Below, piece by piece: positions 7,744-16,279 of a stretch of 64,000 bases of DNA. Numbering within the stretch: the stretch's first letter is position 1; every line of letters starts with the position of its first letter. Both the position numbers and the translations under genes were made by a program. The notes under the pieces were generated by a model. That model had not been told where the DNA came from. It saw nothing but the letters and a program-made list of their open reading frames with translations, and searched no databases. The stretch is from CAYSDH01 sp964429805 (GTDB taxonomy: Bacteria; Bacteroidota; Bacteroidia; Flavobacteriales_D; JABDKJ01), in assembly GCA_964429805.1 (NCBI GenBank), contig CAYSDH010000002.1:1-64000 (forward strand), written 5' to 3'.

Positions 7744-9000
7744 TTGACATTCAAGGACCTAAATATTACCCGTCAATTCATCAATGCGATGGAAGACCTT
7801 GGTTTCGAAACTCCAACAGAGATCCAGATAAAAGCCATGAAACCCATTCTGGCTGGTCAAGATGTTATTGGCATCGCCCAGACCGGAACCGGAAAAACGG
7901 CCGCTTTTGTAGTTCCTCTTCTTCAGAAAGTCAAGTTTGCGCAGGGTTCAGAGCCAAGAGCCATCATCATGGTGCCGACTAGAGAGCTGGCTGTGCAAAT
8001 GGAAATGAATGTCAATGATTTAGCCAAATACACAGATCTCAGATGTGTGTGCCTCTATGGTGGATCAGGCATCAAAGCCCAAAGAGCAGCCCTAGATCAG
8101 GGCGCTGACATCATAGTCGGTACGCCAGGTCGTATCATGGATTTGTATCTGGAAGGAAGACTAGTCTTGAAAAAGATAAAAACGCTTGTGCTTGATGAGG
8201 CCGACCGTATGATGGATATGGGCTTTATGCATCAGCTGAGAAATTTCCTTGAGGTAGTGCCTCGAAAACGACAAAACCTTCTTTTTTCGGCCACTTTTTC
8301 TGAACGCACAGAAGAACTGTCTCACGAGTTTTTAGAATTCCCTCTAAAAATTGAGGTTGCTCCACAAGCCACTCCAGCGGCTACCGTAGATCAGAAGCTC
8401 TATCATATTCCTAACTTCAAAACGAAGCTTGTATTCGCAGAGCGACTCTTTGATAGCGAGGAGTTTAATCGAGTCATAATCTTCTGTCGTACGAAAGATC
8501 GTGCCAACAGAGTGCACCGTTACTTGGACAGAAAACTTGGCGATGATGTCAGAGTGATACATAGCAACAAGGCTCAAGCAACAAGGATTAATGCCTTTAA
8601 AGCTTTTCAGAATGGTGAGTTGAGAGTACTCGTAGCTACAGATGTGACGGCTCGGGGAGTGGATATTTCAAATGTCAGTCATGTCATCAATTTTGATGTG
8701 CCATGGAAAGTGGAAGACTACACGCACCGCATCGGAAGAACTGGTCGAGCGAGAACTACGGGCGTGGCGATGAGTTTTGTTGATGAGTCAGAGCGCTATC
8801 AAATCAAGAATATTGAGAAGTTGATAGGAGATAAAATTCCTGTAAAGTCTTTGCCCAAGACGATAGAACACATGGAATTTTTGCCTGGTGAGGAAAAGGA
8901 GATGGCTAGAGAAATAGACCGTCAGAAGAAAATCTTAGACCCGACATACAAAGGAGCCTTTCATGAAAGGAAGAAAAAGAAGAAGAAAAAGAGACGTTAG
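7744..9000 (+). CDS. DEAD-box RNA helicase (RhlE-like)
   Basis: A 418-aa ATP-dependent RNA helicase with all core motifs: Q motif (FETPTEIQ), motif I (AQTGTGKT), Ia (PTRELA), GG, TPGR, DEAD (VLDEAD), SAT, and in the second RecA domain TDVTARGVD and HRIGRTGRA. A short lysine-rich tail follows, as in RhlE/CsdA-like proteins that act on rRNA and mRNA structure. TTG is the start because the frame is closed just upstream and the first ATG would lie inside the Q-motif region. Its TAG stop overlaps the TAA stop of the convergent channel gene. Confidence 0.92.
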   Translation: MTFKDLNITRQFINAMEDLGFETPTEIQIKAMKPILAGQDVIGIAQTGTGKTAAFVVPLLQKVKFAQGSEPRAIIMVPTRELAVQMEMNVNDLAKYTDLRCVCLYGGSGIKAQRAALDQGADIIVGTPGRIMDLYLEGRLVLKKIKTLVLDEADRMMDMGFMHQLRNFLEVVPRKRQNLLFSATFSERTEELSHEFLEFPLKIEVAPQATPAATVDQKLYHIPNFKTKLVFAERLFDSEEFNRVIIFCRTKDRANRVHRYLDRKLGDDVRVIHSNKAQATRINAFKAFQNGELRVLVATDVTARGVDISNVSHVINFDVPWKVEDYTHRIGRTGRARTTGVAMSFVDESERYQIKNIEKLIGDKIPVKSLPKTIEHMEFLPGEEKEMAREIDRQKKILDPTYKGAFHERKKKKKKKRR

Positions 9001-9839
9001 TTTTCCTCTGGGTATAGGTCTTCACCGCAGAACTTACAATGCTTGGCGTCATCTTCATGACCTTCTTTAGAGCAACCTAAGCAGGCTTGAGTGTTTGAAG
9101 ATGTCACTTCCTCCATATCAGTTTTCGCTATTTCTGCTCCAACTATACCCGTTGGTACAGCTATAATGGCATAACCCAATATCATGATTATCGCAGCAAA
9201 AAACTGACCTAATGGCGTAATAGGAGCAATGTCTCCATAACCTACGGTGGTGAGCGTGACAATGGCCCAGTAAATACTTCGAGGTATGCTTGTAAATCCG
9301 GCCTCTTCAGATTCAATGAGGTACATGACGGTTCCCATAAGCAAGGCAATAGTGAGCACGGCAAAAAGGAAGACGATAATCTTTGGCCTACTTCGTTTTA
9401 AAGCGGTAGTCAGCAGCTTGGCTTCTTTTAAGAATTTGAAGAGCTTTAAAATCCTAAATACTCTTAGCAGTCGCAAGGCCCGAATAACCATGAGCGACTG
9501 TGTGCCTGGTATAAACAGTGCCAGGTATGTAGGTAGCACAGCAAGGAGATCTACAATCCCGTAAAAGCTAAAAATATACTTGCTCGGTTTCTTAATTGCC
9601 ACGATTCGGGCAATGTATTCAAAGGTGAAGAAGATGGTTAGAAACCATTCTGCCTTTGTAAAAAACCATCCGTAGCTCGCATTTATGGAGGGCACACTTT
9701 CCAGCATGACAAAGAGCACACTGAGTAAGATTAAGGCCAGCAAGACGATGTCAAAAGTCTTTCCTGCTGGGGTGTCTGCCTCATAGACCAGCGTGTGAAG
9801 ACGCTGCCTAAATGATTCTTTTTTTACCTGCTGTTCCAA
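8997..9839 (-). CDS. Voltage-gated-type potassium channel / ion transporter with zinc-ribbon tail
   Basis: A 280-aa six-TM channel. S4 carries a regular arginine series (RALRLLRVFRILKLFKFLK), and the pore loop has the K+ selectivity filter TTVGYGD, followed by the S6 helix. The cytoplasmic end carries a paired CxxC motif, C-x2-C-x11-C-x2-C, that looks like a zinc ribbon. It should sit in the inner membrane and conduct K+ in response to voltage. The zinc ribbon in place of an RCK domain is notable. It overlaps the DEAD-box gene by its stop codon and is divergent from miaE. Confidence 0.9.
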   Translation of the reverse strand: MEQQVKKESFRQRLHTLVYEADTPAGKTFDIVLLALILLSVLFVMLESVPSINASYGWFFTKAEWFLTIFFTFEYIARIVAIKKPSKYIFSFYGIVDLLAVLPTYLALFIPGTQSLMVIRALRLLRVFRILKLFKFLKEAKLLTTALKRSRPKIIVFLFAVLTIALLMGTVMYLIESEEAGFTSIPRSIYWAIVTLTTVGYGDIAPITPLGQFFAAIIMILGYAIIAVPTGIVGAEIAKTDMEEVTSSNTQACLGCSKEGHEDDAKHCKFCGEDLYPEEN

Positions 9840-9947
9840 TTTGATGCTGTAGAATGGTAATGTTATGAATATTTATCGAGCCGAGTCTGAGAGTATATGC
9901 TGGCTTTTGAAGGTACTTGCCTTAATTTCGCGCTAAATACAAATGGA

Positions 9948-10529
9948 ATGCTCGGATTAAAAATGCCCACAGACCCAAGATGGGTAAATATTGTAGAGAA
10001 GAACTTAGAGGAAATTCTGACTGACCATGCGTGGTGCGAGCAAAAAGCGGCCACCAACGCCATTTCTTTAATTGTAAAAAACCCGGGGCGCACTGAGCTT
10101 GTAGATGAGCTGATGATTATCGCCAAAGAAGAACTTGAACACTTTGAGGCTGTTCATCAAAAAATAAAAGAGCGCGGATTAGAGCTTGGCGCTGAGCGCA
10201 GAGACGAGTATGTGAGAGATTTGTCTGCCTTTATTAAAAGTGGTGGCACACCAGAAGAGCAGCTGGTCAATAACCTGCTTTTGGCAGCCATGATAGAAGC
10301 GCGAAGCTGCGAGCGATTTAGGATTCTCTCAGAAGAAATGGAAGACGAAGACCTCAAAGTGTTCTACAGAGAGTTGATGGAGAGTGAGGCAAATCACTAT
10401 ACCGTCTTTCTAAGTTTTGCAAGAAAGTACGGAGGCCGAGAGAAGGTCGATGAGCGCTGGGAGACTTTTCTTCAGTTTGAAGCAGACTTAATGAAAAAGT
10501 ACGGTAAGAAAGAAACCATGCACGGCTGA
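9948..10529 (+). CDS. miaE: tRNA-(ms2io6A)-hydroxylase MiaE
   Basis: A 193-aa non-heme di-iron monooxygenase that hydroxylates the isopentenyl group of ms2i6A at tRNA position 37. Di-iron ligand motifs of the ferritin-like fold are visible: EELEHFEAVH, EARSCERF and ESEANHY. I take the ATG at 9948 (MLGLKMPTDPRW), the usual start of Bacteroidota MiaE, not an upstream in-frame start at 9897 that adds 17 unrelated residues. The TGA stop abuts the stop of the convergent patatin gene, forming TGATCA. Confidence 0.92.
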   Translation: MLGLKMPTDPRWVNIVEKNLEEILTDHAWCEQKAATNAISLIVKNPGRTELVDELMIIAKEELEHFEAVHQKIKERGLELGAERRDEYVRDLSAFIKSGGTPEEQLVNNLLLAAMIEARSCERFRILSEEMEDEDLKVFYRELMESEANHYTVFLSFARKYGGREKVDERWETFLQFEADLMKKYGKKETMHG

Positions 10530-12824
10530 TCAGTCGAGGGCTCTTTTATTGAAAATCAGATAACCGAAATTTATAATCCATGACCACGGCTCTTCACGCT
10601 GGTCATAATAGTTTACGCTAAAACTAAGCGGCCCTAGTGGACTGTGATACACCCCAGCCACTGACCCAATGTAGAATCTGCGTAAAAACAGGTCTTCATA
10701 GTCGGCTTCATTTGTGGGTGTATTGATAATCTCTTCAGCAGGTTGAAAGACGTATCCCTCTGCCCGAAGGTCCACAGAGGAGGCTAATGGATACACGGCC
10801 TTCAAACCCAATGCACCAAAACGGTGTGCTCTGAACTCATCTTGAAAAATGGTTCTACTCTCAGGAATCGGCTGAAAAAAGGGAGCCGATAGCACTGTTG
10901 CTTTGAAGTTGGAAAGGAAAGGCTGATTACTCAATGTGCCATTTAGATAAATGCCGAGCCTTCCATTTTTTATTTTGGTGAAGTAATTCTCATACTCCAC
11001 TTTCACTGTGCTCCAAGACCTCCATCCTGAAAAAGTGTTTGTGAGCACTCCAGTCGAGCCCGGAGTGGTTCGCTCAAGTCCATTCACCATGCGCCCGGTG
11101 ATGGAAAGAAAAGTTCCTCGCGAAGCGTAGAGCTTGCGGTTCATGGTGCTGCGCTCGTAGGTCAGTCCGACCGTAGTAAATTCAAAAGTGGTGCGGTCTG
11201 CCGTGTCGGAGGGTAGAAAGTTGTCGACTTGATAATAGTCGTCTTCCAGCATACCATATTTGCCGTCAAGCACGAGCTTGGCTCTGTTGCCCATTGGGCG
11301 ACCAATTTTCACGTTAGCAGTGGTCTCTCTTTCCAAAATAAATGAAGGGCGAGTCTCTTGAAAAAAGGTCGCAAAGGACTTGAAGTAATCCCATTGCTGC
11401 AGGTTGCCTCCAACACTGACGAAATATGGCGTGTTTCCAGGAATGTCAAATCTAATGTCGACTAAAAGACTGTTGTAAAATTTGCCGAAATAAGAATTGG
11501 CGTAGAGGGTTTTTTGAGTGGCACCTAAGAAATTATACTTCACTCCGACAAAACCTGTATTGACCGGACGCGAAGAAAAGTTTCCTCCGAAATCGAGCAG
11601 TAGTTCACGCTCTTTTTCTAAGTGCACGTTCATGTCAAAGAGCTGCGTGTCTTGGTTATAAATCATGCTAGGGAAGACATACTTAATCTTGTCATCTCCG
11701 AAAATTCGATAATAGAAGGGCTTGAGTTCTTCAAGCGTTCTTCCCTCTCCACCTTTTTCAACTCTAAGCAGTTTTCTGTAGTACTTTTTTGCGCGTTCAT
11801 TGACCCCCGAGAGGGTGATCTCACCAATTCTTAATTCCGGAAATTGAGATGCAAACGCTGCCCTTCGCTTGTTCATCATTTCACCAGAAACCCTTCGCTC
11901 TACCAATGCCGAAATCGAGTCCATTTTTAAAATGGCTTCATCATAACCAATCGCAATCGCCTCTCTTGAGCGCTTAAAGTCAAGCGTGCTAATGCCTGTC
12001 TGCGGTCTAATGATTAACCCTTTGTCGATAGGCAGCGACTCGTCACTCCGGTTTACTATCATGTTCTCTAGCTGAGAAAACAGGTTGTCTTGCGAAGGGG
12101 TAGGAGAGGCACTAGTTACCGAGCTTCCGATTATCACATCAGGCTTGAATTCCTCATACAACACGTCTGCAGGAAAGTTGTTGTAGAGTCCTCCGTCAAA
12201 TAGGAGTTTTCCTTCTATTTCTATCGGTTTGAAATAAAAAGGAAATGATGATGTAGCGCGCAGCGCTTTGTGCAATTCTCCATTTCTAAAAACCACAGTC
12301 TCTTTGTCTACAATGTCTGAGGCCACACATCTAAACGGTACAAGGAGATTGTCAAAATCATAACCTGCTGCTGCGATAGCACCAGCCACTGTTTCCAAGA
12401 GCTCCATGTCCATTTCTACAGGTGACACGATGTAGGCAGGAATGGTGTTGAGCAACAAGGTGTCCGGGTCTACCTTGAGATTGACTATAGAGGCATCTCG
12501 CTCGTTCTTCTTGAAGTAGTATGTGTACTTATCATCAAGCTTGCCACTTACTGCCTCAATAAATTTTTCTGACGAAAAGAAATTTTCCAAATCTTCAATC
12601 GGGATGCCGGAAGCATATAGCCCTCCAATTACTCCACCCATGGATGTGCCAGCTATGCAGTCTATAGGAATGCCTTTTTCTTCAAGCGCTTTTAATACAC
12701 CAATATGTGCCATTCCAGAGGCACCACCACCGCTCAGCACTACCCCAACTTTCTGACAAAGCAGAGTGGTTGAGATACCCATAAATAAGAGTGTAAGGGC
12801 TATGGCAGAAAGGGCAACGCGCAA
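10530..12824 (-). CDS. Patatin-like phospholipase with POTRA and outer membrane barrel
   Basis: A 764-aa protein. A signal peptide (~1-23) is followed by a patatin domain with an oxyanion loop (SGGGASGMAHIG), nucleophile Ser61 in GTSMG and catalytic Asp210 in DGG. A POTRA-like segment lies near ~335-412 (LRIGEITLSGV...) and a C-terminal BamA/TpsB-like barrel at ~415-764. This is the order of PlpD-type (type Vd) autotransporters and of many Bacteroidota patatin proteins; it should hydrolyse acyl lipids at the outer membrane. Whether the patatin domain faces outwards is not shown by sequence. Confidence 0.92.
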   Translation of the reverse strand: MRVALSAIALTLLFMGISTTLLCQKVGVVLSGGGASGMAHIGVLKALEEKGIPIDCIAGTSMGGVIGGLYASGIPIEDLENFFSSEKFIEAVSGKLDDKYTYYFKKNERDASIVNLKVDPDTLLLNTIPAYIVSPVEMDMELLETVAGAIAAAGYDFDNLLVPFRCVASDIVDKETVVFRNGELHKALRATSSFPFYFKPIEIEGKLLFDGGLYNNFPADVLYEEFKPDVIIGSSVTSASPTPSQDNLFSQLENMIVNRSDESLPIDKGLIIRPQTGISTLDFKRSREAIAIGYDEAILKMDSISALVERRVSGEMMNKRRAAFASQFPELRIGEITLSGVNERAKKYYRKLLRVEKGGEGRTLEELKPFYYRIFGDDKIKYVFPSMIYNQDTQLFDMNVHLEKERELLLDFGGNFSSRPVNTGFVGVKYNFLGATQKTLYANSYFGKFYNSLLVDIRFDIPGNTPYFVSVGGNLQQWDYFKSFATFFQETRPSFILERETTANVKIGRPMGNRAKLVLDGKYGMLEDDYYQVDNFLPSDTADRTTFEFTTVGLTYERSTMNRKLYASRGTFLSITGRMVNGLERTTPGSTGVLTNTFSGWRSWSTVKVEYENYFTKIKNGRLGIYLNGTLSNQPFLSNFKATVLSAPFFQPIPESRTIFQDEFRAHRFGALGLKAVYPLASSVDLRAEGYVFQPAEEIINTPTNEADYEDLFLRRFYIGSVAGVYHSPLGPLSFSVNYYDQREEPWSWIINFGYLIFNKRALD

Positions 12825-12833
12825 GAGGTTGAT

Positions 12834-12862
12834 TTTGTTGTCGAAGTTAAGGATTACATTTG
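12834..12862 (+). promoter_or_regulatory. Promoter ahead of the 27-aa ORF and hisS
   Basis: TTTG (12834-12837), a 17-nt spacer and a perfect TACATTTG -7 element (12855-12862). The likely transcript start is just ahead of the small ORF at 12889 and about 120 nt ahead of hisS. Confidence 0.55.
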
Positions 12863-12888
12863 CTCACTGACAAACACAACACACGATT

Positions 12889-12972
12889 ATGCAGTATGTA
12901 CTTCTTGCCATGGCTATCCTAGTTATAGTCGCCTTTGTACAGGTTATTAGAAGGAAGAATAAAAGAAAATAG
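12889..12972 (+). CDS. Putative single-TM micropeptide (27 aa) upstream of hisS
   Basis: An ATG-TAG ORF of 27 codons encoding MQYVLLAMAILVIVAFVQV and then a basic tail (IRRKNKRK). It is one clean membrane helix with a positive C-terminus. It lies between a good promoter and hisS, with 18 bp to the hisS ATG. The composition fits a real small membrane protein, but length alone cannot exclude chance. Confidence 0.4.
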   Translation: MQYVLLAMAILVIVAFVQVIRRKNKRK

Positions 12973-12990
12973 TGAAGCCCATTTCTGAAT

Positions 12991-14346
12991 ATGAGTAAGG
13001 CATCTGTACCAAAAGGCACCCGGGATTTTCTGCCCGCACAAATTGAAAAGAGGGAGTATCTCTTTCAAACGATAAAGAGCGTATACAAGAAATTTGGGTT
13101 TGTGCCAATCGAAACTCCAGCCATGGAGAGGCTCGACACCCTGACCGGAAAGTACGGAGATGAAGGTGATCAGCTGATCTTTAAGATTCTTAATTCTGGC
13201 GATTTTATGTCAAAGGCTGACAAAGAGTTGCCCAGTAACAAGCTTGCTCCGCAGATTTCTAAGCGCGCTTTGCGCTATGATTTGACTGTGCCATTTGCAC
13301 GTTTTGTGGCCAATCATCGAAATGATATCACCTTTCCATTTAAGAGATATCAGATTCAACCGGTGTGGCGGGCCGATCGTCCGCAGAAGGGGCGCTATCA
13401 AGAATTTTTTCAATGTGATGCTGATGTGGTTGGTTCAGATTCTTTGCTGCACGAAGTAGAGTTTATCCAAATTTTTGATGAGGTGCTGAGCCAACTTGGC
13501 CTCAAAGACTTTAGTGTCAAGGTGAATAATCGCAAGATATTGGCGGGCTTGGCCGAGGTGATAGGTCACCCAGATCAGTTGATGGAGATGACCATTGCAC
13601 TTGATAAGCTCGATAAAATAGGACTTGAAAAAGTAAATGACGAATGGCGCCAGCGTGGGCTAAGTGAAGAAGCTGTCTCAAAATTAAACCGTATATTCAG
13701 TATAGACGGAAACAAGACAGCCATGATGAACACCTTAACCGATATGTTTGAGACTTCTGAATTAGGAAGGAAAGGAATAGAGGAATTAAACTATGTATTT
13801 AGCAAGGTCGAAGAACTTGGCCTCAACAAAGCTAAACTAGAACTTGACCTCACCTTAGCCCGAGGCTTAAACTACTACACAGGAGCCATATTTGAAGTGG
13901 CCACTAACGAAGTGCAGATGGGTAGCATCTGTGGAGGCGGCCGATATGATGACCTCACGGGCATCTTTGGTCTTCCTGATATGTCTGGAGTTGGAATCTC
14001 GTTTGGCGCAGATCGTATTTATGATGTGCTCAATGAATTAGAACTATGGCCTGCTGACCTCCAAAGCGCACCGAGCATACTTCTCGTCAATTTTGGGGAA
14101 GAAGAATTAAACTACGCCACTGGTGTAGCCAAGCAGTTGCGCGAGGCGGGCGTTTCGTGTGAGGTGTATCCTAGCTCAGCCAAGATGAAAAAGCAAATGG
14201 CCTATGCCGATAAGAAGGGCTTTCCGTTTGTGGCACTCATTGGTTCTGCGGAGATGGAAGAAGGCATATTGACAGTTAAAGAGCTGGCCAATGCCGAGCA
14301 ACGAAAATTGTCCGTTGCAGAATTAATAGAATTTCTAACGCACTAA
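12991..14346 (+). CDS. hisS: Histidyl-tRNA synthetase
   Basis: A 451-aa class II aminoacyl-tRNA synthetase that charges tRNA-His. The N-terminus (PKGTRDFLP) is typical. Motif 2 (RYQIQPVWRADRPQKGRYQEFFQCDAD), the histidine motifs (LARGLNYYTG and CGGGRYDDL) and motif 3 (GVGISFGADR) are all present. A C-terminal anticodon-binding domain spans ~360-451. It is followed after 3 bp by the asparagine synthase gene, so the first polysaccharide gene may be co-transcribed with hisS. Confidence 0.96.
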   Translation: MSKASVPKGTRDFLPAQIEKREYLFQTIKSVYKKFGFVPIETPAMERLDTLTGKYGDEGDQLIFKILNSGDFMSKADKELPSNKLAPQISKRALRYDLTVPFARFVANHRNDITFPFKRYQIQPVWRADRPQKGRYQEFFQCDADVVGSDSLLHEVEFIQIFDEVLSQLGLKDFSVKVNNRKILAGLAEVIGHPDQLMEMTIALDKLDKIGLEKVNDEWRQRGLSEEAVSKLNRIFSIDGNKTAMMNTLTDMFETSELGRKGIEELNYVFSKVEELGLNKAKLELDLTLARGLNYYTGAIFEVATNEVQMGSICGGGRYDDLTGIFGLPDMSGVGISFGADRIYDVLNELELWPADLQSAPSILLVNFGEEELNYATGVAKQLREAGVSCEVYPSSAKMKKQMAYADKKGFPFVALIGSAEMEEGILTVKELANAEQRKLSVAELIEFLTH

Positions 14347-14349
14347 GTC

Positions 14350-16242
14350 ATGTGCGGAATAGCCGGATATCTAGCACCCATTCACATGAATGGCGAGGCC
14401 ATGCTTCATGCGCTTTCTCATCGAGGCATGGATGGTCAAGGTCAATTTCGTGAAGATCATCAACACGGTGCATTCTTTTTGGGGCACCGCAGGCTCAAGA
14501 TAATTGACCTATCTGAAAATGGGCAACAGCCCATGCACGGTGCTCAAGCCGTGATGTCATATAACGGTGAGGTCTATAATTTTAAAGAACTTAAAGCAGA
14601 GCATCTCAAAGGCCACCAGTTTAAGTCAGACACAGACACTGAGGTTATATTGGCCTTGTATGAAAAACTGGGTGATGATTTTGTTCATCATCTAAACGGT
14701 GCCTTTGCTATTGCTATTTATGACAAACGACAGCATCAGGTTAAACTGTTTCGTGATCGCTTGGGTATCAAACCACTTTACTATCATCTGACTGATGATC
14801 GACTAATATTCGCATCAGAGATAAAAGCGATTCTTGCAGCAGGCGTTAAGCCAGAATTAAACGAAGAAGGTATTTCAGATTTTCTGGTGTTTAAGTATAG
14901 CCCAGGTACGAATACACTATTCAAAAATATAGTTCGCCTCGCTCCGGGCCATTCGTTGACATTTGATTTCGCTTCTAAGCGGGCAAGCATCAATGAATTT
15001 TGGAGACCTACATCTGCATACGGTTCTTACTCTTTGTCGTTTAACAGCGGAATGGCTGAACTGAGAGACCTTGTTGAAGATGCGGTAAAGATTAGGCTAA
15101 TGTCTGATGTGCCTGTATCTAATTTCCTCTCTGGAGGATTAGACTCGAGTATCATTGCCTACTACCTGACTGGAAAGCAAGACATCAAACATTTCTGTGC
15201 GGTCAAACAAGTGGAGCACGTGAAGGCGGAGGGTACCACTCCAGACGGATATCATGCCCGCAAGTTGGCAAAAGAATGGGGCTTAGATTTTAATCAAATA
15301 CCCATTCGTTCAAACAGTCTGACGCCTGAGTATCTCAGTATGGTGATGAATCATAATGAAGACCTCATAGCCGATGGCTCTCTTATTCCCTCATACTTGA
15401 TCACCAGAGAGGCGGCTAAAAGTGCGACAGTAGTGCTCTCCGGTATGGGTGCAGATGAAATCTTTTTGGGCTATGGAGGTCACCTGATGACACTTGCTTC
15501 TATGAGCATGTCTAGGCTGCCGGGCACGGTTGAGCGAAAAATGAATGAAATGATGGGCGCTCTTCAACCTGGTCTGGGGAGCTTTAAAGCCTATAAACGA
15601 TACTTGGTTAAACTTGGCCGATACAGCGCTCACCGATACAAGTACTTTGGATTCAATGTAGTCGGAGATGTGGATTCAGCCCTCTCTGTATATCGCAGCG
15701 AGCACTCGAGCTTAGACCGCATGGCCGACCGATACTTCAAGAGTGACACTGACGTGTTTGAGTCCTTGTCGCATTTTGAGCGAGAAAATTTTCTTCAGAA
15801 AAACCTCCTGTATATGGACAGAATGTCCATGGCAAATGGGATGGAAGGGCGAGTGCCATTTCTAGATCATCGTATCGTAGAGTTTGCCCAAAGCCTGCCG
15901 CGTGAGTTCAAGTTAAGTAACAGATTTACGACAAAGCATATTCTCAAAGAAGCCTATCGTAAAAATCTTCCAGAGCACATAGTGGGTAGAAGAAAGGCCG
16001 GGTTTGGCATGCCCTTGCGCGTATTGCTTTCTGACTCTTCAAAAAGAAAACGACTACTTGACGAAGATTTCTTTGGGTCCTTCTCGGGCTTTGATATTGG
16101 TAATATACGCATGGCCATTGATGACCACAGTAGCGGTAGGTTAGATAATTCTGCCCTGATTTACGCACTCATTTCATTCCAGTCATGGTATAAAATGTTC
16201 ATAGAATTGGATAAAGAGGCGAGTGTCAATTTGGCGGTATAA
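14350..16242 (+). CDS. asnB: Asparagine synthase (glutamine-hydrolysing), polysaccharide-cluster type
   Basis: A 630-aa amidotransferase. The Ntn glutaminase domain starts with the catalytic Cys2 (MCGIAGY) and has YNGEVYN and RDRLGIKPLYY. The synthetase domain has the PP-loop SGGLDSS at 261-267 and downstream GMGADEIFLGYGGH. It transfers glutamine ammonia to an acyl-adenylate. The head position of a surface-polysaccharide cluster suggests amidation of a sugar acid (WbpS/AsnB-like) instead of, or besides, asparagine synthesis; that is inference from context. Confidence 0.92.
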   Translation: MCGIAGYLAPIHMNGEAMLHALSHRGMDGQGQFREDHQHGAFFLGHRRLKIIDLSENGQQPMHGAQAVMSYNGEVYNFKELKAEHLKGHQFKSDTDTEVILALYEKLGDDFVHHLNGAFAIAIYDKRQHQVKLFRDRLGIKPLYYHLTDDRLIFASEIKAILAAGVKPELNEEGISDFLVFKYSPGTNTLFKNIVRLAPGHSLTFDFASKRASINEFWRPTSAYGSYSLSFNSGMAELRDLVEDAVKIRLMSDVPVSNFLSGGLDSSIIAYYLTGKQDIKHFCAVKQVEHVKAEGTTPDGYHARKLAKEWGLDFNQIPIRSNSLTPEYLSMVMNHNEDLIADGSLIPSYLITREAAKSATVVLSGMGADEIFLGYGGHLMTLASMSMSRLPGTVERKMNEMMGALQPGLGSFKAYKRYLVKLGRYSAHRYKYFGFNVVGDVDSALSVYRSEHSSLDRMADRYFKSDTDVFESLSHFERENFLQKNLLYMDRMSMANGMEGRVPFLDHRIVEFAQSLPREFKLSNRFTTKHILKEAYRKNLPEHIVGRRKAGFGMPLRVLLSDSSKRKRLLDEDFFGSFSGFDIGNIRMAIDDHSSGRLDNSALIYALISFQSWYKMFIELDKEASVNLAV

Positions 16243-16279
16243 ATTATTGTTCGCACCATTGAGTCATTGATTTTTAGAC

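Noticed and set aside
9897..9947. Upstream start for MiaE (17 extra residues)
   Set aside because: The extra residues have no family counterpart, while MLGLKMPTDPRW is the usual N-terminus.
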